DNA from: Lachnospiraceae bacterium UBA2864
GTDB lineage: Bacteria > Bacillota > Clostridia > Lachnospirales > Lachnospiraceae
Length of the DNA stretch: 46,839 nt
NCBI GenBank assembly: GCA_002350525.1
Contig: DEFA01000039.1
Location: 21,797-68,635, forward strand
Direction: 5' to 3'
Shown: in pieces, positions 25,432 through 34,807 of the stretch
Layout of the letters: the number at the start of each line of letters is the position of its first letter
Position numbering within the stretch: position 1 is the first letter of the stretch
Made by a program: the position numbers and the translations under genes
Notes under the pieces: generated by a model
Database searches by the model: none
What the model was told of the DNA's origin: nothing
The model's input: the letters and a program-made list of their open reading frames with translations, nothing else

Positions 25432-26376
25432 CTAACCTTTCATCTTTTTCTTCAATTCAATAAACAATCTAGCAGGCAAATCAAAATAAATTGAAGAAAA
25501 GAAAGTCATAAAGAATAAATCAGGTCTGAATGTGTAAATCCACAATTTAAATCTCCGATTATAATCACGAAACTTTACAGGGGAATAACAATCTGGATTA
25601 ATTAAATATTGAATAGCATAATACATTTTCCGATAGTCTATAAACTTCCTGTATTTGATTGACAACCCATTCAAATTACAGAAATGCTCTAGTTTTTCAC
25701 TAACTTCCCTATAGTTTTGAATTTTTTTATCTGAATAACCAGATTGACATACAGACTGTTCGTTTATTCTATATGTATAATAATTCTTATCAAGATAGCT
25801 GACTTTTTTACTTAACGACAAGGCTTTAAAAGTAAACAGCATATCTTCACAGACAATCAAATCAATAGGAAAAGATATATCATGATCAACTATTAATGAT
25901 CTCTTAAATACTTTATTACATGCTGAATGCATGTATACATCGTAATTAATAAAATTCTTTAATATACCTTTATCTTTGAATTCGACTACTTGTGTTATGT
26001 GACCATTTGATACCCTCTTAATACCATAACAACACACTTCACAATTGTCATTTTCAAATATTTTTATTACCTTTGCATATGTATCTTTATCAATGCAATC
26101 ATCACTATCAATAAATGTTATATATTCACCAATTGAATGCTTTATGCCATAGTTTCGTGCATTTGAAACTCCAGCATTTTCTATGTGAAATACTTTGAAA
26201 CGTTTGTCAATCTCAGCATATTCATTACATATTTCTCCCGAAGCATCTTTCGAACCATCATCTACTAATATGCATTCAAAATTGTCATATGTTTGATTTC
26301 TTACACTTTCTAAACATTCTCGTAAATATAATTCAACATTATACACAGGAATAATTATTGATAATTCAGGATTCAT
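25432..26376 (-). CDS. Family 2 glycosyltransferase
   Basis: 314 residues with a GT-A fold. LSIIIPVYNVELYLRECLES opens the domain, LVDDGSKDASGEIC and FIDSDD (DXD motif) bind the sugar nucleotide, and NAGVSNARNYGI is the usual loop. The C-terminal third is amphipathic and Tyr-rich, typical of capsule GT2 enzymes attached to the membrane. ATG 26376 is chosen because AGAGGAAA lies upstream; the GTG at 26394 adds six residues without a site. Donor and linkage unknown. Confidence 0.88.
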   Translation of the reverse strand: MNPELSIIIPVYNVELYLRECLESVRNQTYDNFECILVDDGSKDASGEICNEYAEIDKRFKVFHIENAGVSNARNYGIKHSIGEYITFIDSDDCIDKDTYAKVIKIFENDNCEVCCYGIKRVSNGHITQVVEFKDKGILKNFINYDVYMHSACNKVFKRSLIVDHDISFPIDLIVCEDMLFTFKALSLSKKVSYLDKNYYTYRINEQSVCQSGYSDKKIQNYREVSEKLEHFCNLNGLSIKYRKFIDYRKMYYAIQYLINPDCYSPVKFRDYNRRFKLWIYTFRPDLFFMTFFSSIYFDLPARLFIELKKKMKG

Positions 26377-26419
26377 ATAAAATTTCCTCTTCACACTAAT
26401 AAGGATCTATTCGTCCCGG

Positions 26420-27676
26420 CTATTCATGATAATTCATTTGATTCCCTCTTTTATTCCCAACTACTAAATGAGGCAAAGAACGAATGATTATCCCGCTTAA
26501 CATGCTCCATCCTATTATTTCCCATGAACTCGACAAGGAGAAATAATTAGAAAAGAAATTCAAGAAAATAAACGAAAGAATAAATAGTCTAGTAGGTTTT
26601 GTATATGAATCATCAGATTCACTTGTAGATGGAATACTGGCTTCACCGGCAAATCCAATAATAATGGAAGTTGCAATCATTTCTAATATATTAGAATACT
26701 GAGATAAATAAGTAAGTTGTGAATATACATTAGTCCAATATGCTTGAATTGATGTTTGACCAATTATGACATGTCCCCATCCAACGTTTTCGATAATGGG
26801 TTTGCCAACAATCACACTTGAAAACAAATTTACAATACCACTTGGAATTGAAAGAAGCCATTGACCCATTGAATAGCTATTGCTTTCTGTCTGTAACAAA
26901 ACATCATTCGTTATCGTTCCACCAGCTACATATGTCCATACTTTTGATATTGCAAAAGCTGAAGAAAAATTAATGCTTCTCAAAATAAAAGAAAGCCAAT
27001 AGTTTCCCACAAATAGTATCAATGTAGAACCAAATAGAATAATGAATGCTTTAATTATTTTTTGAGGATAAAAGAAACCATATTCAAAAAACAACACAAT
27101 AATTAGTATTATTACGTGGTATTTTACGAATGATGCGAATAGTACACCACAATAGGCTAATATAACTATCAGGTCTCTTGCATTTTTGTTTTTTAGATAA
27201 TGCTTGTAGACATAAGGTACCAAAGCAGTTCCAAGAAGTGTGATATGTCCTATTAACCCAGACAATTGCAATGCCTCAAAGTCATTTGCATATAAAGCCG
27301 CAAGTCCAACGCTTCTAATACTTAATAGGATATTGAATATTCTTATTATAATTACAAACCACAAAAATGTATTTATCTTACTTATACTTCTATCACTAAT
27401 ATAGCTACCAAGATCGGAAGATTCTATAGAAAAGCGAACTCTCTTTTTGAAAGCCATCTGAATGACAGAGCCAATAGCTAATCCTACTGTAAAGATCAAT
27501 AAGACCCTAAATGTTGTTTCTTTTATTGAAAAGTATCCCAGATTAACCATTACATTATTATTTAACAAAATAATAAATACATATGGTGCGGCAAACAAAA
27601 ATGTTGCATTCAAAAGAGACCGACGTTTAATTGTATATAGTCCTATTATCAGAATAGTTATCACTAAATATGCCAT
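26420..27676 (-). CDS. O-antigen/capsule polymerase, Wzy-like
   Basis: 418 residues, 10-12 predicted membrane segments and one long outside loop (about 240-320, SFILRSINFSSAFAISKVWT to SQLTYLSQYSN). Low similarity to known motifs is normal for Wzy proteins. The assignment rests on topology, length and position among flippase and transferase genes. A 98-base gap before it has no recognised promoter. Confidence 0.7.
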   Translation of the reverse strand: MAYLVITILIIGLYTIKRRSLLNATFLFAAPYVFIILLNNNVMVNLGYFSIKETTFRVLLIFTVGLAIGSVIQMAFKKRVRFSIESSDLGSYISDRSISKINTFLWFVIIIRIFNILLSIRSVGLAALYANDFEALQLSGLIGHITLLGTALVPYVYKHYLKNKNARDLIVILAYCGVLFASFVKYHVIILIIVLFFEYGFFYPQKIIKAFIILFGSTLILFVGNYWLSFILRSINFSSAFAISKVWTYVAGGTITNDVLLQTESNSYSMGQWLLSIPSGIVNLFSSVIVGKPIIENVGWGHVIIGQTSIQAYWTNVYSQLTYLSQYSNILEMIATSIIIGFAGEASIPSTSESDDSYTKPTRLFILSFIFLNFFSNYFSLSSSWEIIGWSMLSGIIIRSLPHLVVGNKRGNQMNYHE

Positions 27677-27774
27677 TCAAACTTTCTCCAGCGTAATCAA
27701 AATATGTTATTCCGCTATTATTCATATAGGTTTTAACCGTCTGTTTCACAAAGCAGTGAAGAAATGATTATAGT

Positions 27775-28941
27775 TTACTTCCATTCCATAGCCATAATCT
27801 CGTCAAATATGGTTTTCCTAACATCATTATATTTATCTGAAATCCGATGTATTCTTCTGCATAATTCAAATGCCATTTTCGGTTTCATCCCGGTCATCGA
27901 CCTTCGGCAGAAAAGCAAAGACAAATATATGATTCGCCATATCCCCCATCTTAACGGGTTATAAAACTCTTTAAAATCAATAACTCTATTGCTAAAATTC
28001 ACAACCATGCTGTTATAATTTTGGGTCCCTGATGATCTTTTTATACTCTTCCCCACTTTATGATATAAGGCAACAGACAAATCCACGCCGACTCTTTTTT
28101 TCTTTTGAGCGAGTTTGTAACAAAAATTGAAGTCCTCTTCACCATGAAAAAACTTATCCGTAAAAAGTCCATGCTTTCTAATTTGTTCTGCATCAACAAG
28201 TAAGGCACATCCTGTAATAAAAGGCGCATCAATATATTTTACACCTTGATTTTTTAGACTATCAATTTTCTTTTGACTGTAATACTTTCGTTCTCCAAGA
28301 ATAGTAAAGTATCCTCCGGCATTCCATAACTCATTCTTTCTATAATAAATACGAATATCACATGTCAAGGCTACCGTCTTCTTGTCTCTAGCAGTTTTAA
28401 GCATACTTTCGATTGTTCCAGACGGCACTTCAGTATCATTATTTAGTAGCAATATATATTTGTAACTATTGCAAATCTTCTTTGCAATCGCATTATTTCC
28501 AACAGCGAATCCAAGGTTTGTCTCCGAATGGATATAAGTTATTTCTTTTTCTCCAATTTCAAATGATTCGAGTGTTGTTTCTGCTGTAACACCTTCATAA
28601 TATGGGACCGTAAGAAAGTCTGAAATCTTCTTGTTATTATCTTCTTTAGATCCGTTATCAAGTAAATATATATCATACAAAGAATGGTTATTTAATGTCT
28701 TTAAGCATTCAATTGTATCCTCCGCACCATTCCAATCTAGAATGATTATGGCTAATTCCTTCATATATGATTGTCTCCTAACCGAAAGACTAATTAATTC
28801 CTGGTCTACGTTCTCCAATACCTCTTGCCGGATTTCCGACCAAAACATGTTTTTTTCGAGAAATGATTTATTAACTATGCTGCCAGGAGATATTCCATGA
28901 GTTCTGATCTGCTTGTAATCACATATCTTTACCTTATGCAT
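27775..28941 (-). CDS. Family 2 glycosyltransferase with N-terminal extension
   Basis: 388 residues. The GT2 domain begins at about residue 61 (ELAIIILDWNGAEDTIECLK) with LLDNGSKEDN, LLNNDTEV (DXD-like) and the rhamnosyltransferase-like ITGCALLVDAEQI and FFHGEEDFNFCYKLAQKKKR. The first 59 residues are an unusual hydrophilic extension. The start overlaps the stop of the GT4 gene upstream (ATGCATAA), so the long form is translationally coupled and probably real; an internal ATG at residue 60 would give a standard enzyme. Confidence 0.85.
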   Translation of the reverse strand: MHKVKICDYKQIRTHGISPGSIVNKSFLEKNMFWSEIRQEVLENVDQELISLSVRRQSYMKELAIIILDWNGAEDTIECLKTLNNHSLYDIYLLDNGSKEDNNKKISDFLTVPYYEGVTAETTLESFEIGEKEITYIHSETNLGFAVGNNAIAKKICNSYKYILLLNNDTEVPSGTIESMLKTARDKKTVALTCDIRIYYRKNELWNAGGYFTILGERKYYSQKKIDSLKNQGVKYIDAPFITGCALLVDAEQIRKHGLFTDKFFHGEEDFNFCYKLAQKKKRVGVDLSVALYHKVGKSIKRSSGTQNYNSMVVNFSNRVIDFKEFYNPLRWGIWRIIYLSLLFCRRSMTGMKPKMAFELCRRIHRISDKYNDVRKTIFDEIMAMEWK

Positions 28942-30616
28942 ATTCTACAAATAATTCTTCAATATTCTGAAAGCATCCATCCATAGAGTAATGCTTCAAA
29001 ACATATTTTCTTCCGTTAAGGCCTAACTCTATTCGTTTTTGAGGATTGTTATATAAATCTATGATTACATTAGCCAATGCCTTAGAATCATTTCTTTTAA
29101 CGACTATGCTTGTATTCTGTGGTGAAGTAGCCTCCATTAGTCCAGGAATATCTGAAATAACTGTAGCCGTCCCGCACGCCTGCGCTTCAACAGCAGAAAC
29201 TCCAAAGGATTCAGATTCCAGTGTTGATGGTATTAATGCGATATCCATATTGGCCCATTCATTTGCCGCTTCCTCTTGGCTAATAAAGCCAAGCCAAGTA
29301 GTTATATCATCTATACCTAACTCCTTAGCATATTGATGATACTCTTCTTCCTGTGGACCTTTTCCTGCTATACGCAATTTAATAGGGATAGTATCTTCTT
29401 TTCTAACAAATGCAACAGCCTTCAAAATATCTGCTATGCCATACTTATCAGAAAGCCCCTTGACAGTACCAACGACTAGTGTCTCTCTATTCCTGATTTC
29501 AACGCTTAGCAGTACCCCACACACACACACATGATCGGAGGCGGTCTCTTTCAACAGTTCTTCTATATTTTCAAACGAGTTGTTTAACTCGAAGTATTCG
29601 TTTACATATGCTCTACCAGCCTTCCCCATTTTCTCTCGAAGCCCCGGCTCCCTGTAGAGCTTTATAATCGCATCTGCAATTTCCTTTTCGCTCTTCTTCT
29701 CTACGACGATACTTGATTCTCCAGGTAACGTTGTTTCCTTAAGCCCTTCAACATCTGAAATGACCACAGGTGTTTTACTGGCCTGAGCCTCTACCGCTGC
29801 AACTCCAAATGACTCGTAAAGAACAGATGGAATGACAGCCACATCCATGTTGGCCCACTCGACAGCCGCCTCCTCTTGTGATATTCTGCCCATAAACTTC
29901 GTTATATCACTGATACCAAGTTCTTCCACAAGCTTTTTATATTTCTCTTCATCTGGGCCATCCCCAGAAATTCTAATGCAAATATCTAAGTCGTTGTGTT
30001 CCTCTTTAATGATAGCTGCCGCTTTTAGAATATATTCTATCCCGTATAAATCGGCTAAAGTCTTTACTGTTCCAATAGTGAACGGAGATTCATTCTGTAG
30101 CCTTGTTCTCTTGTCCGGATTAAAAAGTTTCATATCCACACCAAATGGTGTAATTTCAAACTCTTTTTGGGTGTACTTTCCCGCCTCTTTAGCCATGGCT
30201 CTACTGGTAGAGAACAGATGAGGTGCTTTCCAAAGACTATATTTTAGAAGTGCCTTATGCAACAGGCTCTTGTTCGGAAAGTCGTAGATATCAGATCCCC
30301 ATATAGACAGAACGTATTTCTTGATTCCACTCAATGCAACAGCAATTCCATAACTGGTTGCATAATGGGCATTAACAATATCTGGTTTAATATTTTCAAT
30401 AAGCCTTTTTATCTGTTTCCCGGTTGTCAGATACTTTAACTTTCCCACATCACTTCCATTGGTATCCACACCAAGGTCAATCAGATGAATCTCTGCCCCC
30501 TCGATTTCTCCTGGTGTGAAGGAAATGACATGAATCTCATGCCCATGAGCACTAAACCAGTTACACCATTTTACAATATGTGAGCTGTTGGCTGGTCCAA
30601 CAAAGCATATCCTCAT
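28934..30616 (-). CDS. GT4 glycosyltransferase fused to a second GT4 C-terminal domain
   Basis: 560 residues. Residues 1-360 form a complete GT-B/GT4 enzyme: MRICFVGPANSSHIVKWCNW, GSDIYDFPNK, then the donor-binding part with IPSVLYESFGVAAVEAQAS. After a VCVCG linker, residues about 372-560 repeat only the donor-binding half, with GTVKGLSDKYGIADILKA and IPSTLESESFGVSAVEAQAC, clearly paralogous to 185-355. The linker is written by (TG)7 (29531-29518). A change of one TG unit either way meets a stop within a few codons (TGA or TAA), leaving a normal-length single GT4. Confidence 0.88.
   Translation of the reverse strand: MRICFVGPANSSHIVKWCNWFSAHGHEIHVISFTPGEIEGAEIHLIDLGVDTNGSDVGKLKYLTTGKQIKRLIENIKPDIVNAHYATSYGIAVALSGIKKYVLSIWGSDIYDFPNKSLLHKALLKYSLWKAPHLFSTSRAMAKEAGKYTQKEFEITPFGVDMKLFNPDKRTRLQNESPFTIGTVKTLADLYGIEYILKAAAIIKEEHNDLDICIRISGDGPDEEKYKKLVEELGISDITKFMGRISQEEAAVEWANMDVAVIPSVLYESFGVAAVEAQASKTPVVISDVEGLKETTLPGESSIVVEKKSEKEIADAIIKLYREPGLREKMGKAGRAYVNEYFELNNSFENIEELLKETASDHVCVCGVLLSVEIRNRETLVVGTVKGLSDKYGIADILKAVAFVRKEDTIPIKLRIAGKGPQEEEYHQYAKELGIDDITTWLGFISQEEAANEWANMDIALIPSTLESESFGVSAVEAQACGTATVISDIPGLMEATSPQNTSIVVKRNDSKALANVIIDLYNNPQKRIELGLNGRKYVLKHYSMDGCFQNIEELFVEYA
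29518..29531 (-). repeat. (TG)7 dinucleotide tract at the GT4 domain junction
   Basis: Seven TG units on the coding strand lie at codons about 362-366, just at the seam of the two GT domains. Tract length sets the reading frame of the second domain. Confidence 0.85.
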
Positions 30617-30636
30617 GTCATTTCCTCCAACACAAA

Positions 30637-31965
30637 TTACAGTCTCCAGAACCTCATGCCAGAAGCCTTGAGCTCATCCATACGATAAAGGCTCTTTACA
30701 TCAACAAGGACCTTTTCCTCATCCTTCAGTTCATCCTTAAACAGTTCTTTTAACTGCATCATGGACATACTTCTGTATTCGTTGTGACCAACAGCGACGA
30801 TTACGCAGTCCGCCTTCGGCACATCTTCCCATGCCGTAAGCTCAACACCATATTCATGTTTTGCGATCTCGGCATCAGCCCAGGAGTCAGTCACGATAGG
30901 ATTGATGTCATATTCCTTAAGCCTATTAATGATATCAACGACCTTGGAATTTCTTGTATCAGGGCAGTTTTCCTTAAAGGTCAAGCCCATGATTACCACG
31001 GTAGCCTTCTTGGGAGCCATACCAGCCTCAATCATCTCTTTTATGGCAGCATCAGCCACAAATGCACCCATGGAGTCGTTGACCTGACGACCATTCAGAA
31101 TGATCTGGCTGTGATAACCTAGTTGTTCTGCAACATTCGTAAGGTAATACGGATCAACACCGATGCAGTGGCCGCCAACAAGGCCTGGCTTAAATCCAAG
31201 AGCATTCCACTTCGAATTCATTCCATAGAGCACTTCATCTGTGTCAATCTTCAGCTTATCGCAGATGATAGCAATCTCATTCATGAAAGCAATATTAATG
31301 TCACGCTGGCTATTTTCGACAACCTTAACTGCTTCAGCAGTCTTAATATTTGAAACCGGAACTGTGCCAGCTTTGATAACGATATCGTAAACCTTCTTAA
31401 TCTCTCTAGCAGATTCTTCATCCATACCAGAAACAACCTTGCGGATGGTTGTGAGCGTATGTACACGGTCACCGGGATTAATGCGTTCAGGGCTGTAGCC
31501 AATCTTCCAATCCACACCACACTTCAATCCAGATTCCTTTTCGATGATAGGAACACAGATATCCTCAGTAACGCCTGGATAAACCGTGGATTCAAACACA
31601 ACGATAGTTCCGGCAGAAAGGTTCTGTCCTACTGTCCTTGATGCTCCTTCAACTGGGCGGAGATCTGGAGTATTATCCTCATTTACAGGAGTAGGAACTG
31701 CAACAACAATGAACTTAGCTTCCTTCAATCTTGTCGGATCAGCCGTAAAATCAACCTTGGTATCTTTAATAGCCTCTCCAACTTCATTTGTTGAGTCGAT
31801 ACCATTTCTATACTCATTTACACGTTTTTCGTTAATATCAAAGCCGATTACAGGAATGTGTTTTGCAAACTCTACGGCTATAGGCATACCTACATATCCT
31901 AAACCCACAAGTGCCAGTTTCTCTTTCCCAGAAATAAGTCCTTGATAAATGTTATTGAATTCCAT
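30637..31965 (-). CDS. wbpA: UDP-N-acetylhexosamine 6-dehydrogenase, WbpA-like
   Basis: 442 residues. An N-terminal NAD-binding fold (LALVGLGYVGMPIAVEFAKH), substrate loop VPTPVNEDNTPDL, catalytic Cys in VGGHCIGVDPYYL, and a C-terminal Rossmann part (VVIMGLTFKENCPDTRNSKV) place it in the TviB/WbpA group of UDP-HexNAc dehydrogenases. It should oxidise UDP-GlcNAc to UDP-GlcNAcA. The next three genes upstream match WbpE, WbpD and WbpB, supporting the WbpA role. Intact and of normal length. Confidence 0.88.
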   Translation of the reverse strand: MEFNNIYQGLISGKEKLALVGLGYVGMPIAVEFAKHIPVIGFDINEKRVNEYRNGIDSTNEVGEAIKDTKVDFTADPTRLKEAKFIVVAVPTPVNEDNTPDLRPVEGASRTVGQNLSAGTIVVFESTVYPGVTEDICVPIIEKESGLKCGVDWKIGYSPERINPGDRVHTLTTIRKVVSGMDEESAREIKKVYDIVIKAGTVPVSNIKTAEAVKVVENSQRDINIAFMNEIAIICDKLKIDTDEVLYGMNSKWNALGFKPGLVGGHCIGVDPYYLTNVAEQLGYHSQIILNGRQVNDSMGAFVADAAIKEMIEAGMAPKKATVVIMGLTFKENCPDTRNSKVVDIINRLKEYDINPIVTDSWADAEIAKHEYGVELTAWEDVPKADCVIVAVGHNEYRSMSMMQLKELFKDELKDEEKVLVDVKSLYRMDELKASGMRFWRL

Positions 31966-32021
31966 GTCCTTTTTCTCCTCTACGATTTATAATTTCGATG
32001 CATTGCATCGTTGCGTTCAAA

Positions 32022-33146
32022 TCAGTCTGCCATCAGCACATTGCAGATCATGTCCACGTCTTCTTTAGACAAATACGGATGCATTGGAAGGCTGAGACAG
32101 CGTTTAGTTGCTTCAACTGTGTTTGGATACATATCATCATTCAGTTCCATCCACTTGTATGCTTCCTGCTGATGCAATCCACGCGGATAGTAGATCATTG
32201 AAGGGATGCCCTGTTCTTTCAGTTTTACCTGCATAGCATCACGAGACTCTTTATCCTTCAGCAGAATCGTGTACTGTGCCCAAGATGATACAAATCCTGG
32301 AAGAACCGTAGGCGTAACAAACTTATCCTTAAGTCTTTCCGTGTACCAATCTGCAACTCGATTGACATCATCAATCTCATGCTCTACAAACGCTTTGAAC
32401 TTTGGAAGAAGGATTGCTGCCTGTAGGGTATCAAGACGGCTGTTCATTCCGATTTCACGGTTATCGTATTTATCCACAGGACTCTTACCCTGTGCTCTAA
32501 GACTTCTCAGTCGTGCATCAATCTCATCATCATCTGTGAATACCGCACCGCCATCTCCATAGCATCCAAGCGGCTTGGCAGGGAAGAATGATGTGGTTGA
32601 AAGATCACCAAAGGAACAAGCAAGTTTCCCTCTGGTGTTTCCACCAAATCCCTGTGCTCCATCTTCAAGCACCTTAAGACCATATTTCTCAGCAATAGGA
32701 AGAATCTTGTCGTAATCCGCAGGCTGTCCAAACAGATCTACCGGGATGATAACTTTCGGTGTTAACTTGCCCTCATCAATAACTCTTCTGATTTGAGTCT
32801 CCAGTGCTTCTGGACTCATGTTGAAAGTATTAAGATCAATATCAACAAGGATTGGAGTAGCACCGAGAATAGAGCTTGTTCCAGCAGAAGCAAAATAGGT
32901 GAAGTCAGATGTGAATACAGCATCACCAGGACCAATTCCCCAGATCATCAATGCAAGCTGTAAAGCGTCTGTGCCATTACCACACGCAACACAGTGTTTT
33001 CTTCCAACATACTCAGCCAGCTTATTCTCAAGCTCTGTCACAGGCTTACCCAGAATAAATGCTGATGAATCAATAACAGCTTGTATTCTCTCATCGATCT
33101 CAGGCTTCAACGCCTGATACTGCGCTTTCAAATCTCTGAATTGCAT
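32022..33146 (-). CDS. wbpE: PLP aminotransferase, WbpE-like
   Basis: 374 residues of the DegT/DnrJ/EryC1/StrS family. HCVACGNGTDALQLAL is the phosphate-binding loop, LEDGAQGFGG holds the PLP Asp, and STTSFFPAKPLGCYGDGG has the Schiff-base Lys (about 189). With WbpA, WbpB and WbpD-like genes alongside, it should aminate the 3-keto position of UDP-GlcNAcA. The start codon directly follows the stop of the acetyltransferase gene (TAG-ATG). Confidence 0.88.
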   Translation of the reverse strand: MQFRDLKAQYQALKPEIDERIQAVIDSSAFILGKPVTELENKLAEYVGRKHCVACGNGTDALQLALMIWGIGPGDAVFTSDFTYFASAGTSSILGATPILVDIDLNTFNMSPEALETQIRRVIDEGKLTPKVIIPVDLFGQPADYDKILPIAEKYGLKVLEDGAQGFGGNTRGKLACSFGDLSTTSFFPAKPLGCYGDGGAVFTDDDEIDARLRSLRAQGKSPVDKYDNREIGMNSRLDTLQAAILLPKFKAFVEHEIDDVNRVADWYTERLKDKFVTPTVLPGFVSSWAQYTILLKDKESRDAMQVKLKEQGIPSMIYYPRGLHQQEAYKWMELNDDMYPNTVEATKRCLSLPMHPYLSKEDVDMICNVLMAD

Positions 33147-33710
33147 CTATGCCTCCTCCAGACCTTCGTCTGTTTCTTTATATTTCCTTCCACACTTTGA
33201 ACATACTAAATCTTCTGGAAGAAGTTCTCCGCACTCACAAGCCCATCCAGCTCTTCGCGCAGGAACGCCAAGCATCAAAGCATGAGCAGGAACATTTGAA
33301 GTCACAACAGCACCTGCACCGATGAGGGCCCATTTACCAATCCTATGACCACAAACTACAGTGGCATTGGCTCCTATACTCGCGCCTTCTTCTACTACAG
33401 TTTTCTTATATCCGGCATGCCCTTTAGGATACTTTGCTCTCGGCGTTAAATCATTTGTAAAGACGCATGATGGACCACAGAAAACATAGTCTTCTAGCTC
33501 AACGCCTTCATAAAGCGAAACGTTGTTCTGAACCTTACAACCATCTCCAACATTCACATTGTTAGAGACATTCACATTCTGTCCAAAAGAACAATTCTTA
33601 CCAATCTTTGCTCCAGACTGTATGTGGCTAAAATGCCATATCTTAGTTCCTTCACCAATCTCAACGTCATCATCTATTATGCTTGTTGGGTGTACAAAGA
33701 AATTAATCAT
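33147..33710 (-). CDS. wbpD: N-acetyltransferase, WbpD-like, with C-terminal zinc ribbon
   Basis: 187 residues. A left-handed beta-helix (IGEGTKIWHFSHIQSGAKIG to about 150) has the WHFSHI and NNVSLYEGVEL blocks of the WbpD/WlbB acetyltransferases. These acetylate the 3-amino group to give UDP-2,3-diacetamido-2,3-dideoxy-glucuronic acid. The C-terminus adds a four-Cys zinc-ribbon-like tail (CECGELL ... CSKCGRKY), common in Gram-positive and archaeal homologues. It overlaps the oxidoreductase stop by four bases (ATGA). Confidence 0.88.
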   Translation of the reverse strand: MINFFVHPTSIIDDDVEIGEGTKIWHFSHIQSGAKIGKNCSFGQNVNVSNNVNVGDGCKVQNNVSLYEGVELEDYVFCGPSCVFTNDLTPRAKYPKGHAGYKKTVVEEGASIGANATVVCGHRIGKWALIGAGAVVTSNVPAHALMLGVPARRAGWACECGELLPEDLVCSKCGRKYKETDEGLEEA

Positions 33711-34792
33711 CTAAGTTCTCCTTCACCAAACCTGCCAACGAAATCCATCGTACTGCATTCTTCCAGTGGTAGCTTTACAGGACGATGCTCTGCGGCAGAC
33801 TTATAGATAGCAAGTATCATTTCAAGAGCGCGTTTACCAGCTTCGCCATCTACATAAGGAGCCCGGTGATTTTGAATAGCATCAATCACATCAGCATAAA
33901 GTGGAGTGTGACCAAAGCCATATACATTCGGAGGGTTTTCTCCATATGTAGCCTTTACATATTCGGGATCGTCTAATCCGTCAGCAAAATTCCACTCCTC
34001 GATGATGTTATCGCTTGTTCCAGCGGCCTTGGCTGTGCCCTTCTGTCCGAAGATATAAAGTGTTTCTTCTAGGTTCTTCGGATACACATTTGTGGTTCCC
34101 TCGATCAGACCATAGGAACCATTTGAAAACTTTACAAGTGCCATACCAAGATCCTCTGCTTCCAAGTACGGATGCTCAAGCTGGTCTGTGTATGCCATAA
34201 CTTCTTCGACATCATCGCCCATCATCCAACGAAGAAGGTCAATATTGTGGATGCACTGATTCATGAGGCATCCGCCATCCTGTGCCCATGTTCCTCTCCA
34301 CGGAGCCTGATCATAATATCCTTTTCCACGGTTCCAACGAATGTGAGCAGCACCGTGTGAGAGTTTACCAAACCTACCCTCTTCAAGAGCTTTTCTCATG
34401 TACTGAACGGACTTATTGAAACGATTCTGGTGATTAGCACAAACAACAACACCGGCTTCATGCCCAGCTTTGATAATCGCATCAGCATCAGCAATAGATA
34501 AAGCTATCGGCTTCTCGATAATCACATTGCAACCTGCAGCGATGCAATCTAACGCGATAGCTGCGTGTTTTCCAGATTCTGTAGCAATCGCAACAAGCTC
34601 TGGCTTTTCAGTTTCTATCATCTCTTTGTAATCTGTGTACTTACGAACAGCTTCAAGTCCAAACTTGTCGGACTTCTCTGTCATCGCTTCTGGCACAGTA
34701 TCACACATAGCGACAAAATCCAGTTTGTTGTTCTTTGCGGCTTCTATATGATTTGGTGAAATTCGTCCGCATCCTATTAGTGCATACTTCAT
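33707..34792 (-). CDS. wbpB: Gfo/Idh/MocA-type oxidoreductase, WbpB-like
   Basis: 361 residues. The N-terminal NAD fold MKYALIGCGRISPNHIEAAK, the active-site EKP in CNVIIEKPIALS, and the substrate-domain motif MNQCIHNIDLLRWMMG fit WbpB/WlbA enzymes. They oxidise C3 of UDP-GlcNAcA to the 3-keto sugar for transamination. First of the four consecutive pathway genes in reading order (wbpB, wbpD, wbpE, wbpA), with close coupling to wbpD. No WbpI-type epimerase is in the window, so the product is probably the gluco isomer. Confidence 0.88.
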   Translation of the reverse strand: MKYALIGCGRISPNHIEAAKNNKLDFVAMCDTVPEAMTEKSDKFGLEAVRKYTDYKEMIETEKPELVAIATESGKHAAIALDCIAAGCNVIIEKPIALSIADADAIIKAGHEAGVVVCANHQNRFNKSVQYMRKALEEGRFGKLSHGAAHIRWNRGKGYYDQAPWRGTWAQDGGCLMNQCIHNIDLLRWMMGDDVEEVMAYTDQLEHPYLEAEDLGMALVKFSNGSYGLIEGTTNVYPKNLEETLYIFGQKGTAKAAGTSDNIIEEWNFADGLDDPEYVKATYGENPPNVYGFGHTPLYADVIDAIQNHRAPYVDGEAGKRALEMILAIYKSAAEHRPVKLPLEECSTMDFVGRFGEGELR

Positions 34793-34807
34793 AGTTCTTT
34801 CCTTTCC

